This document shows positions 47,031-57,571 of a DNA stretch of 64,000 bases, in pieces. The stretch is from Pycnopodia helianthoides (taxonomy: Eukaryota > Echinodermata > Asteroidea > Forcipulatida > Asteriidae). How positions within the stretch are numbered: position 1 is the first letter of the stretch; the number at the start of each line of letters is the position of its first letter. Position numbers and translations under genes: made by a program. The notes beneath the pieces are model-generated. The model did not search any database. It saw nothing but the letters and a program-made list of their open reading frames with translations, and had not been told where the DNA came from. The stretch spans positions 12,253,016 through 12,317,015 of the forward strand of contig CM063251.1 of assembly GCA_032158295.1 (NCBI GenBank), written 5' to 3'.

Positions 47031-47570
47031 TTTTCATTCCCCCCCCCCTGTCCCTTTAGAGGGGCTGGCTACGTACAAGAGACTGTGACCAGATAGGAGT
47101 TGAAGATCTATGGATATGTGGTATGGAGTGTGTTTTATCATGGATCTGGGCGTACACATTGGAGTCGTCAACGGATTAAAGTAAGGAAAACTTTGCCGTA
47201 TATCCGACCTCCTCTTTTAAAGTTTGTCCGTGCGATTCACCTCTTTGATAGATGTTTGATTTTATTTCCCATTTGAAAAACATCTTTTGAACAACTGGCA
47301 GTAAGATCAATAGTAAGGTTTGCGGAGGACACTATGTATAAGGCCCCTACTTAAAAAATATATAATAATGTAATTTTTACTCCTATACAATGGGAAAAAT
47401 TCACGTGTTTTCACATGAATAGTACATAAATTGAATTGAATTGAATGTACATAAAACTCTCTCTTTCGAGTTGTAGTGGTTCTGGAAAAACGGCAGTTAA
47501 ATTCATTAGTGACCTAAAAAAACAAAAAACCAGACTAGATTATTGATAGAGTGCTATAGTGGAGGTCGGA

Positions 47571-47805
47571 TTAGGCGAGTTGGCTTTCAAGATAAAGACA
47601 AGAGTGTGAAGACTGCGAACGGTAAGAGAAGACGTAACCCGTTCTCTTGCAGAGTCCCTCCCCTCCCCGGCCCAACGACTGTTCGGCGATCTTGTTGATG
47701 TTGTCCTTGCGTGTGTTCTCTTTCAAGGTGACCACTGGCTTGGCATTTCTTTGATTTGCATATTGGTCGATGCCAATGATGCTTTTAATTAGGAGACTAG
47801 TCTTG
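47571..47805 (-). CDS. Candidate terminal coding exon, unidentified protein
   Basis: On minus, an acceptor TATTTTCCAG precedes an open stretch of 78 codons starting in phase 1 (c then AAG ACT AGT) and ending in TAA at 47573-47571. It includes GIDQYANQRNAKPVV, TLKENTRKDNINKIAEQSLG and RGGEGLCKRTGYVFSY. Base composition is richer in G+C and CpG than the surrounding sequence, and codon use looks protein-like. I do not recognise the family and found no upstream exon between 47806 and 49000. It could be the end of a gene, a retro-fragment or chance. Confidence 0.3.
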
Positions 47806-47809
47806 CTGG

Positions 47810-49000
47810 AAAATAATTATGTCAGGGATGATACTTCAAGTCGTCAGTTGTCATGTATATTTATAATTGTCGTGATTTCATATTTCAAGTAGCACAATGT
47901 TTATCAAGGAAAAGGAGTCTAAAATCAAACTAAAACTTCATTTATAACACTTTTAAATAATTCCTCTAAAAAGATGAGTACTCATGTTTTCAGCAAGTTA
48001 TCTATTAACTAAAAAATGGATCCTGCAAATCCGCTGCTGTGCTTTCAATTCAAGTAATGATTCATGTTTGATTTGGGAGTACTAAATGACCATTTGGACC
48101 AGCTAAATTAATATTTACATATTCCTAATCTCAGCACTACATCAATTCTAAATGTTTTCAACTCAGCATATTATTGTTACAAGCCTTTGAAAATTTGAAA
48201 ATAATCAAACAATAACTCAACAACACAACTGGAACCATTTCTCATGCAGATCAAAGTTCGAAATAAAAGAAACAGGGTAAAATTGTAGCAAAAACACGTT
48301 TTTAAGCTATAGGACCAAAATTAAGACCTAATAAAAAGCTCGGGCCAATGGGGCTCAATGCAAATAACTTCCCAAAACCCTTTAATTGTGAGCGCTGCAA
48401 AAAATTGGGAAAAGTGAGTAAGGTTAGAGACAAAAATGAAGAAAAAAATTCAAATTGCAGACTGAAGAACACGAGAGATAAAAAAGGAGGAGAAAAACAA
48501 AGAGCAGACATGGGGAAAGGCGTCAGTGATGCCTAGTATTTCAAGTGTTGGCCTAGAAATAAGACTAACTCTCTACTCTTTTAGCAGGTTTACTGGCAGG
48601 TAAAGTATGGTGTGAATGATAGTATTGGTCTTGATTCTAAGATCATCAATCTTGTTTCCTTTTCCATGACACAACACTGTGAATAAAAGATGATGCCTTG
48701 AACCAAAACTAGGAACTACGTCGTCATAAGTTAAGGCAGAACTTGAGTCGACGATAAAGACTCTTCCAATGATGTCCCTGATGAGTGACCGGAGGCGAGT
48801 GAGGTCAGTTGTTTGCAGCAAAGTATAATAGGTGAAGTCAGGTATAGAGTATCAGGTAAAAGTGTCAGGGAAAGTGTGACAGAAGAATTAACCCCGTTTC
48901 TCAACAGCTTCTAATCTTTTACTCCACAGCCTTTTAACCTTATTTCTACAACCTCTAACCTAGCCTTCACAGGCTACGATCTTTGTTTTGTTTTGCACAG
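47810..49000. other. Unrecognised sequence left of the duplicated modules
   Basis: An 82-codon minus frame at 48573-48821 has no familiar motif. 48890-49020 shows short CTTTTAACC and CTCTAACCT repeats. No gene is supported. Confidence 0.4.
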
Positions 49001-49289
49001 TCTTTAACCTGTTTTTCTAAAAAGTGGATGTCGTGGAAGGTGATTGTGCAGTGAAACGCAAGTTGCATTGGTTGAATCTCTGTAAGTTGTCTGTGCTGCT
49101 TTCCGAGGTCAATGGGATCTAGATTAGTAAGGCAAACTTTACACATTACTCAATAAGTATAATTCAAAGATGTGTGATGGGAAACTCAAATTGTCTTGAG
49201 CGCAAACAGACAGAATGCGTGTTCACGTGGAAAGATTCTCGAGCAAAACTTTGTTGCAATGCAAACACAAACCATGGCCACAATCACCA

Positions 49290-49440
49290 ACCAGGGCTCG
49301 GTTTCACAACAGGGCTAACATTGATCATACCAGTCTTAATGGCTAAGCACAGTGTGATGTCACAATGCAAATCACTATGGTCATATTGACAACTCATCTT
49401 AAGATGAATCTTTGTGGTTTTTGAAGCCGAGCCTAGTAGG
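49290..49440. repeat. Dispersed repeat, AAGCACAGTGTGATGTC family, upstream of 3CxxC gene 1
   Basis: Starts AGGGCTCGGTTTCACAACAG and ends TTTTTGAAGCCGAGCCT, so its ends are inverted (GGCTCGG and CCGAGCC). It is shared with the duplicate at 56815-56937 and with 8960-9125. It lies just upstream of the CRE box. Confidence 0.65.
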
Positions 49441-49478
49441 CTCCTCACCCTAAAATTACCGCCTATCACATCAGAAGT

Positions 49479-49486
49479 TGACGTCA
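49479..49486 (+). promoter_or_regulatory. CRE-type element TGACGTCA, 3CxxC gene 1
   Basis: A perfect palindromic CRE, about 500 bases upstream of the start codon. It is followed by a conserved block CCCGCGTGGTGGCGCTG. The same box and block occur at 57179-57203 in the duplicate. CREB/ATF control is inference. Confidence 0.5.
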
Positions 49487-49982
49487 TTTCCCCCGCGTGG
49501 TGGCGCTGTAAGGGGAATTCCCTTTTCGTGTATTTGTGTTGATAGTGGTGAGAAATAGCCTAAGTCAGAAACACGTTATTTCCTGATGGACGACCGTGGA
49601 TAATAAGCTCATAATATCGTGGAACTTTTTAAAAGGGTGATTAACTTGTGCTTGTCGCTGTGGGCTGTGGTAGATCCAACACCATATACCATTTTTACTT
49701 TGTGCATGTACAAGTTTTTGAGATTTGTTTCCATTGTGAATGTGCTATATTGCTCACATTGCTGTCTAGACGGTCGACCACTCCCACTTGGGCCTTTCCC
49801 TAGACACAAGGGAAAAAGTTATTGGTTGTGATTATCAAAAAATCATTGACGCTGTCTTTTCTTTACTTTCAGCTATTTTGCTGTAGTATTTGTCCGGAGA
49901 CAGACGGGAGTTGGGGCCGTGTACTTTACTTTGCCCACCTCTAAAAACGCTTCGCAAATCTCCTTTGCGTTCATGCACTATC

Positions 49983-51603
49983 ATGGCAAGCCTGATCCGA
50001 GATGTCATGAATAATGCGTTTAGGGATCCTGTCCATCCTCAAGACATCCCAAGGGACTACTCTTTTCAGAGTGTACACGGGAGAGCGATCTGCCGACGTT
50101 GCAACAAATGCAAGAACTCATGGAGTACCAACCTAGCATGGCTGACCATTGACCTCCGGAACCAGAGGATTGCAAGGACGTGGAAGCAGAAATGCAAAGG
50201 GTGCAAAGCCGAGAACCAGTTATGGTTTCCACCAGAGGAGTTGGAGCGCATGGTCATACATGCAGTAGAAAGGTACCTTACATTGGAAGAGATGCACACT
50301 TCTTAGTGTACTGTTAGTACATGTTGCATATTCATCAACAAAAATAAATTCACCAACTTGTGTATACATTTTAAAAACAGTAAACCTTACAGTTGACCAC
50401 TGGCTGTGTTTCTAAAATATTATTTATCATACCATATTATTCTCCAGAGTAACACAGTCAGATCGAAATGTTTTCAGAGATGTTTTGTTGTCCTTGTTTG
50501 CTAGGCCATAATATTTTTCTGAGACTAGTTTTGTTTGTGGCAGAGTAATTCAGCCTGCTGCTTTACTAAATTTTTGACCCAAGAACAGAATATGGGGTTC
50601 GAATCCCTCCCTTCCTTTCCTGCCAACAAAAAACTTATATATTTGAGCAAGTCATTTAATTTATGGTACGGCATCTTTTCATCCATGAGCTAATATAGAC
50701 ACGTAGGGCACATGTTTTGTGTTTGTTGTTGGTTTTTTGATTGAATTTAATATAAGATTATTTGGTATGCACCTTAGGTTACAGGTGCGATATTATTGTC
50801 AAAAAGGGGCAGTCAAGAATAATCAAAGTTTAAAAAAAAAAACTTTTTTCGAAATTGTGGGTGGGTAGAGGTCATAAGAAATACTCGAAAATCTAAATTC
50901 AGCTTACAATTTAAACAATAAAAAAAAATCAAACTTTATTAAGGGAAAAATACCAATCGTTCTCTTCCAGATCGTCTCTCATGTCTGTCATGTCTGTTCT
51001 GCCCACTGTTATCGGTAAATCTTGTTTGGGTAGCCGACCTCCTTGCCTGATGCGAGATGGCAAACATTTTCTCAGCTTGCTGGAAGCCAGGAAAAAGCCA
51101 TTGACAACTCATGAGCTGGAAGACTATTGATCTAAAATGTCTGATCCAACTTAAGCACCACTTTGTTCTTCAGTGTATAGATTATTTAAAAATAGTCTGT
51201 CAATATTTAAAAATCTAAATTCGGGGTGTGTGTATGGGTGGGTCAAACCAAATTAGAAAAGAAAATCGAATTTTTTTAAAACATTGATTACTCTGCATGG
51301 CCACTGTAAGCCAAGGTTTGTTGCCCCATGTTTTAGCTGAATCGCAGGTTTGTTCAGGGAGTGATGTCAAGTGTAAGGATGTGGTTAATAAGGAAAACCT
51401 TTTTCATTTCATGAGTTAATGCTCAGTGTTTTTTCATTTATCTCATTTCCCCCCCCTAAAGATGTACAAAGTTGCAAGATGGGAGCTACCGAAAGAAAAG
51501 GCATGTGGATGTTGAAGATGACCGACGACCTCCACACGAACAACGCCTGTGTGAACGCTGTGAATACGGCAGGAGGAAATGCTGGTTAGGCGGCAAAAAT
51601 TAA
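49983..51603 (+). CDS. 3CxxC-type zinc-finger protein, copy 1
   Basis: Two coding exons: 49983-50272 and 51462-51603 (TAA 51601-51603), phase-2 intron, 143 aa. Cysteine pairs: CRRC at 37-40 (plus C43), CKGC at 71-74 and CERC at 127-130 (plus C137), with the aromatic core WSTNLAWLTIDLRNQRI. This order is that of the 3CxxC zinc-finger domain known from receptor-transporting proteins and ZAR1. There is no transmembrane segment, unlike RTPs. The last CxxC comes only from exon 2, in a frame no single ORF shows. The start is the Met shared with the duplicate; an in-frame ATG at 49890 is not conserved. An acceptor-like TTACTTTCAG ending at 49872 is shared by both copies, so a non-coding first exon is likely. 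Function unknown. Reading through the donor gives a shorter form (stop 50304-50306) with AATAAA at 50343. Confidence 0.75.
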
Positions 51604-52578
51604 GAGCTTTTGGAACCTAACTAATTTTTGGATGATATTTTATTGTATACCTAATCAACCCAGTTCAAAATACTCCGTACACCAGAAACACCACCTGATA
51701 AAATGTATATTCATTTATTTTACAGTTAATCTATTTATTTTGATTGAACAACAAAAGATACCAAATTTCTAGTGCTAATTATTATTATTTTAAAAATATT
51801 ATATAGGAGTTTTTAAATTTGTTAATTATACTCTTAACTCATTTTAAGTTTAACCTTATAATACTTCCATTATTTTTTTTTATGTTCGACTTCCTATATG
51901 CAAGCTAATTACAACTGATTATTGTATTTCAATCATTGAGGGTCGAGACCGTTGTCCAGTTTATTAGCCTTGATTTTTTATTAATTTGGTTTGAATAGGA
52001 TATCAAACAAGATGGCCGCCGCTATAAAGGTCTATTGAGGTCTGCATGTGGACGTAATTAACATTCTAATCCAAATTAAAGTATTATGGTTTAGGCCTAC
52101 GCAATATTTGTAATAGAAATAAGTTTTAAGTTTTAAAACATTGTATTCCAGCAGTGTTTGTCACCTGGAATATTATAGGCCTACAAGTCAGAAAAAGAAA
52201 GGACGGTGGACCTTGGGGATGATATAACCAGTTGGTCTTGTGTTTTACCCAAACAAAAAAATATTTATTGGTATACGGTTTTGAAATCATAGAGGAAATA
52301 AATTATTTATCTTGTATTTTGATGTTAGAGTCTCAACAAATCAACGAAGGAATGCCACGACATGGAGTAGCCTAAGAAAGCACGATTTATTCTTATATTT
52401 TGCAATAATCAAAATGTAATGTGGCAATAAAATTGCTTTTACTTTGTTTGCTAAAATATTTCTGTAAGATGTTGAACATTTCATTTAAGGATTGGTACCA
52501 GACGGTCCTCTATAAACATTGTTTGATATGAGACTTTTTTTGAAAAACTTGTTGCATTCCTTATTATGAAAATTGCAT

Positions 52579-52920
52579 TTAAAGGTATTGTACGCTTTTG
52601 GTAACAGCTCAAAATCAGTGTCCACATTTTGTGTGATTCAAAATATGCATGAACAAACAAACCTGTGAAAGTTTGAGCTCAATTGGTCATCGAGGTCACG
52701 AGAAAATAGTGAAAAGAGATCTTATGTGTTTTCTGTTTTTTCAAATTATCGCGCGCAATAATTACTATTGTTTTACTCGTTTCTCAGAAACGATAGCATT
52801 TTAGGCAGAAATATTTTAAGGAACCCTTTCTACCATTGCTTACTTTAGATCATGTAAGTTATGTGTGAATCTGTGAACATTTTGTTTTTCGATCTTACCA
52901 ATAGTGTACAGGGCCTTTAA
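52579..52920. mobile_element. TTAA-flanked MITE, AAGGTATTGTACGC family, present only in copy 1
   Basis: TTAA at 52579-52582 and 52917-52920. Ends AAGGTATTGTACGCTTTTGG and the inverse of CCAATAGTGTACAGGGCCTT. At the same place in copy 2 (62626-62629) there is a single TTAA within GCATTCATTTAAACAGCC. Confidence 0.9.
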
Positions 52921-53099
52921 ACAGCCTGGGCCTTACGGCTCGACCACGTGAAATACATCCATGTTTTAGAACCTTTGCACTATACATGTATAGACTTGTT
53001 GACGAATTAAAGCCGTGGGTTTTACAGAATGAACTTGGAACTTTAACCGCCGTGTGAACGTAGCGATGTTATTGATACACATTCCGGGTGCTCTAACCC

Positions 53100-53460
53100 A
53101 GAAATGGGTCAGGCACACGGGACCCTGATCCGTTGTGGCAGGAGATTAGGTGTGTGTGTGGTCCCCCCCCCCCCCCGGAGATTCTGTCACACACCCCCTA
53201 CGGCAAACTGTGTGCAAGCTTCTTCTGATAGCGCCCTCTATCAGCCCACGTTAAGGGTGGGGCACGAGGGGCACTTTGGCAAATTAATTGAAGTTGCGTT
53301 TACATCTTTTAAAATCAGGGCCTTAATCATACGCAATAACATTTTTGTAAATTAAAGGTCCAGATTGCAAATTGGGGGGGGGGGGGGGTCCGGGTGGGTT
53401 GGGAACAGACATCCAGGGGCACGTGCAACCCACCCCCCCCCCGCCCTTACACCCTTACGC
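53100..53460. repeat. Homopolymer-rich repeats in copy 1
   Basis: C and G runs at 53162-53176, 53374-53387 and 53435-53443. 53120-53240 matches, inverted, the insert in the SINE at 29480-29645. 53270-53460 matches 63240-63440 in copy 2 (GGCACTTTGGCAAAT, GGTCCAGATTGCAAATTGGG, CATCCAGGGG). Confidence 0.6.
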
Positions 53461-53949
53461 CACCGCGGCCTACGTCCATCTCTTGAAGATTAATATGCTA
53501 TCAAAATCATACGGCCTTTATTTTACTTTCACGTTTGGAACTTAGTCTTTAATTTGTTTTTAGTTACATTGCATTGGTATGCTCCCATGCATTAGTAAGT
53601 TTTCTTTTACTAAGTTTTTTTTTAATCCACCATCTTGCAAACAACTCGGTTACGGTTTAGTCCGGTCGGAATTGCTGAGTCATCGCCAAGCTAAAAAATG
53701 CTGCTTGGTCGAGAGGTCACCAAAACGCCGCAACCCTGGATGGGTAGGGGTCAACATTTGCCTAAAACTTGACCCCTCCCTCCCCCACCACTACCATCAC
53801 CAGCTCACCACGCACACACAAAGGCTATATTAAACATGGTGTTTTTTGCTCTCAACAGCTTGTAACCTCATGTTGCTAATAAAGTGGATTTTGTGGTGAG
53901 TGATAAATTGTGCACAGCACCTCTGGACTAGCAACCTTTGATGACATGA

Positions 53950-54995
53950 TTGGTTTGGTAAACATTGGGGTTATAACTCAGGTAACCAAATGGTGAACCT
54001 GACTCTGACTAATTGATGTGACCCCAAAATGTTAACCTTTAAAAAAAAATAATAATTTCCCCCCCAAAAGCAGATCCTGATGTTCTTCTTCAAGATGATG
54101 AAGTAGTTTATGCTCTGACATCTTCAATGAGCTGAGGTGGTGTCTTCCAGCAGGGACTAGAAATAATGCAAAAGATTCGGCAATGTATCGCGGTTCAGTT
54201 ACGAGTTACTAGAGTGAGTAAACTACCTACTAAATGGGACAATAACTCAATCAAGAAATTTAAAGGATCATGAGCAAATCTTATCATTAGTTTATTGTTG
54301 AAATTTTGAAAGGGAAAAACAGTTTTTTAATCTCTCAAAAGTGGTAAATACAGTTGTAACCAAAAGACTATCCTTTGGGATTTTACAACCATCCAACCAC
54401 CGAGGGTTACCAATTAAAGTATTTGTAATAGTTATGTAAAGTGCATTGATATTATTTGTTGATGTAATGCACTATTTTTTATAAGAATTAAATATTATTA
54501 TTATTATTATTAAAGAACCACTTAACTTGCTTTGGAAAATTGCGTTTGTAAAAACCAAACTTGTCCTCCTTCCTGGTAGTCTTTTGCTTTTCTTGAAAAG
54601 ACACATTTTTATGTTCCTACATAACTGATATCTATTGTATTAAAATAGTTCATCAAAAAGTAGTTTTTTGAAAATTGTTTATTTTTTCTTCTTAGATTGA
54701 GTCAATGACCTTGGAGATGACATACGCCAAACCTTGAGACTATAATCAACACCTTTTGAACTGTGTGCCACCTACTGAAGGACTGTGTCAAGTCTAGCCC
54801 CAGATGACTCTGTGCCATACGATACATACAAGTTCAACCGTTGAAGTGTTGTGGGATGTTGGGGCTACATTTGTAACTAACATTTTTGGGACTGCCACCA
54901 ACTGAAGAAAGACGGCGTCACTGAGCAGCTCGATGATTCCCCACATGTTCAACTGAAACAAGCCTTTTATGAAGACACTCGAGGAGACGACCATT
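53950..54995. other. Spacer between duplicated modules; SINE tail
   Basis: No gene seen. 54425-54512 is a SINE-type tail (GTTATGTAAAGTGCATTG, then an ATT array). 53866-53930 (CAGCTTGTAACCTC, AAAGTGGATTTTGTGG) weakly resembles 48906-49045, the left edge of copy 1. Confidence 0.4.
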
Positions 54996-55000
54996 TTAGG

Positions 55001-55103
55001 CCCGTTTCCGAATTTGCGGCTGCGGCTGCGGCTATGGTTGTACCTGTTGCTATAGGCCTCTTACCGCAGCCGCAGCCATAGCCACAGCCACTGATTCGGA
55101 CAC
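55001..55103. repeat. Hairpin with GCGGCT hexamer arms
   Basis: Left arm CCGTTTCCGAATTTGCGGC then GGCTGCGGCTATGG; right arm CCGCAGCCGCAGCCATAG then CAGCCACTGATTCGGACAC. The arms pair around a roughly 30-base centre (GGTTGTACCTGTTGCTATAG). Probably a small MITE with a hexamer expansion. Confidence 0.65.
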
Positions 55104-55449
55104 TAGTTTAATATACCTAGTTGGGCTTTTCTTGAACTCCAATACCATATTATACAATATAGCTCGGTATTCACATCAGTTGTTTTTTTTTATATAAAAT
55201 TGGCACGCCTGGCCTCATGCCAAGCATTGTTTGTTTTATCATAGAAATAAAATGATCATTAAATTCAGGTACAATACCATTTGGATTTTGACGGTTTCCG
55301 AGTAGTTACACCACTTTAAAGATGGTACAGCTTTTGTTAGAGAAACAAACAATCAAAATATGTGGTTACCCAAAACATTGTAGCGTAAGCGCAATTTATG
55401 AAGTGTATTTTGCTTGCCAAACATTAATTTTATTTTAGTAAATTAAAAG

Positions 55450-55842
55450 TTAAAGGAACATTACAGAATTGGTTTTTGCTAACAAAACAGTTGCTGGCAG
55501 TGTAAGCACTTTGTGTAATCCACCATATACATAAACTGACAAACCTGTAGAAGTTTGAGATCGATCGGCCATCTGGGTCACGAGAAAATAGTGAAAAACC
55601 GATTACACATTTGCATGAAATCATACAGATTCAACAAATGAATAAAACGCTCACTGAGCGATAAACTCCAATCGGAAAATTAGTTTATTCATTTCTCATC
55701 AAATATGGCATTTCATACAGAAATATTTCAAGGGATGTTTTCTACTATAATCATTATTAGACCGTGTAAGTTTTATGTAAATCTGTGATCAAAAGTATAT
55801 TTTACAAGTTTTTTTCTTACCAATTCTGTAATGTTCCTTTAA
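55450..55842. mobile_element. TTAA-flanked MITE, AAGGAACATTACAGAATTGG family
   Basis: TTAA at 55450-55453 and 55839-55842; ends AAGGAACATTACAGAATTGG and CCAATTCTGTAATGTTCCTT. The interior is inverted relative to 41214-41614. Confidence 0.9.
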
Positions 55843-56091
55843 GCACTTCACGACTTAGCACCCACCTACATCAAAGATCTTCCCCAAATAAGGAACTGTC
55901 ATTATCCTCTCCGTTCTGCTGCATCAACCCCGACTCGTTGTACCTTTAAATAAAGTGCAAGATTAATTACATTCTTTGCAACTGGAGAATTAATTTGTAA
56001 GCATACATGTACTTCAGGAAGCTAAAGCTGTACCACCATGTAACATAATTCCTAACTATAAGGAGCCCATGTGTCATAAAATATGACAAAC

Positions 56092-56450
56092 TTAAAGGCA
56101 CAGTACACGTTTGGTAATGACTCTGAAAAATAATGGCAATACAAACTTACTTGGTAAGAAGTACAGCAGCCTTGGGTAGTATAATACATTTGAGAAACTT
56201 TTAGCTTCGAAGTACTACGATTAATTTGAATCTGAGAAGCGTTTCTGTCGAAACGCTTCTCAGACTGTGTATTCCTATGGGGAATATTCTTCCTGCGTGG
56301 AAATATTCGCTCCGGTTTTTCGGTGATATCTCAAAAACGCGACAACATTTTGATGTGAAATTTTCACAGGTTAGTTTGATTGTATGTACCTACATTTATA
56401 TAGGATTAACACAATCAGCTCCAATTACCAAGCGTATAATGTGCCTTTAA
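56092..56450. mobile_element. TTAA-flanked MITE, AAGGCACAGTACACGTTTGG family
   Basis: TTAA at 56092-56095 and 56447-56450; ends AAGGCACAGTACACGTTTGG and the inverse of CCAAGCGTATAATGTGCCTT. It carries an extra internal palindrome (GAGAAGCGTTTC, GAAACGCTTCTC at 56235-56262) compared with 24659-25002. Confidence 0.8.
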
Positions 56451-56939
56451 TCATTTCCAGGTATGAACAAAAAGTTTGATGAATGATTTATTTGATGAAG
56501 GTAAACAACCGGACAAAAAATCTTCCCGCCTCTTGGCTAAATTATGATGTGTACAACTGTAAGGTATTTTTAGGTCAATAAGTTCATTTTTTTAAGATTC
56601 AATCTGTTGAAATTGTTCTGGGGCCCTTGATCTAGATTAGTAAGGCAAACTTTACACAATGCTCAATGAGTGTAATTCAAAGATATGTGATGGGAAACTC
56701 AAATTGCCTTGAGAGCAAATAGACAGAATGCGTGTTTATGTGGAAAGATTCGCGAGCAAAACTTTGTTGCAATGCAAACACAAACCACGGCCACAATCAC
56801 CAGCACCAGGGCTCGGTTTCACAAAAGGGCCAACATTGATCATTATCAATCTTAATTGCTAAGCACAATACAAATCACTATGGTCATATTGAAAACTTAT
56901 CTTAAGATGAATCTTAGTGGTTTTTGAAGCCGAGCCTAA

Positions 56940-57178
56940 GGCCTGCGCTAAACGTCGCACTTTTGCCGAGCCGAACTCAAATGTTTTCAGTTCGATTCGA
57001 CACGGCAAGAGCGCGACGTTTGTCACCGTGTCGTGCCGCTACCGTGTAGCACGGCAGGGCTTGCCGTGCTACACGGCAGTGCCGAACTTAAATAAAAGGT
57101 TTGCACTAAACGTCACTCTTTTGTCGAATTTAATTCCTAATTTTACAACTGTTTGAGTTCGACACGACAAACGTGCGA
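56940..57178. repeat. GC-rich palindromic insert next to the CRE of 3CxxC gene 2
   Basis: Contains a perfect 15-bp stem CCGTGTAGCACGGCA / TGCCGTGCTACACGG (57042-57076) with loop GGGCT. Around it are larger imperfect inverted repeats (AAACGTCGC with GCGACGTTT; GAGTTCGACACGACAAACG). Absent from copy 1, where the preceding repeat runs almost directly to the CRE block. Confidence 0.7.
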
Positions 57179-57186
57179 TGACGTCA
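57179..57186 (+). promoter_or_regulatory. CRE-type element TGACGTCA, 3CxxC gene 2
   Basis: Same palindrome as at 49479-49486, followed by CCCGCGTGGCGGCGCTG. It lies about 390 bases upstream of the start codon at 57572. A TTAA-family MITE end (57249-57293) interrupts the sequence just after this block in copy 2. Confidence 0.5.
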
Positions 57187-57571
57187 TTTTACCCGCGTGG
57201 CGGCGCTGTGAGGGGACTTTCCCTTTTCGTGGTTACGACTGTCGATATGGGAACGCCCTACGAATATCATATGACCGGCAGTCAACGTGTTAAAGAAAAG
57301 TGATATAACCAAGTGCTTGTCGCTGTGGGCTGTGGTAGATAGATACAACACCATAACCAGGTTTTCTTTGTGCATGTACAAGTTTTTGAAAATTGTTTTC
57401 ATTGTGAATGTGCCATAATTGCTCATAATTGCTGTCTAGGATCGACCACTTTAACTTGGGCCACAAGTAATAAGGTTATATAATTGTATTTTCTTCACTT
57501 GTAGCTGTTTTGCTGTAGTCTTTGTCTGGAGACAGACGCTTCGAAAATTTCCTTTGCCTTCCTACACTATC

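Larger units (their letters stand above)
49120..53850. repeat. Segmental duplication, copy 1 (3CxxC module)
   Basis: Direct duplicate of 56630-63890. Matching landmarks in order: AGGCAAACTTTACACA (49131/56641), the CRE box (49479/57179), gene exon 1 (49983/57572), exon 2 (51462/59571), CCAGAAACACCACCTG (51681/61072), GGATTGGTACCAG (52490/62526), GGCCTTACGGCTC (52929/62638) and CACCATCTTGCAAA (53628/63578). Copy 1 is shorter, mainly because copy 2 gained insertions. Confidence 0.9.
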
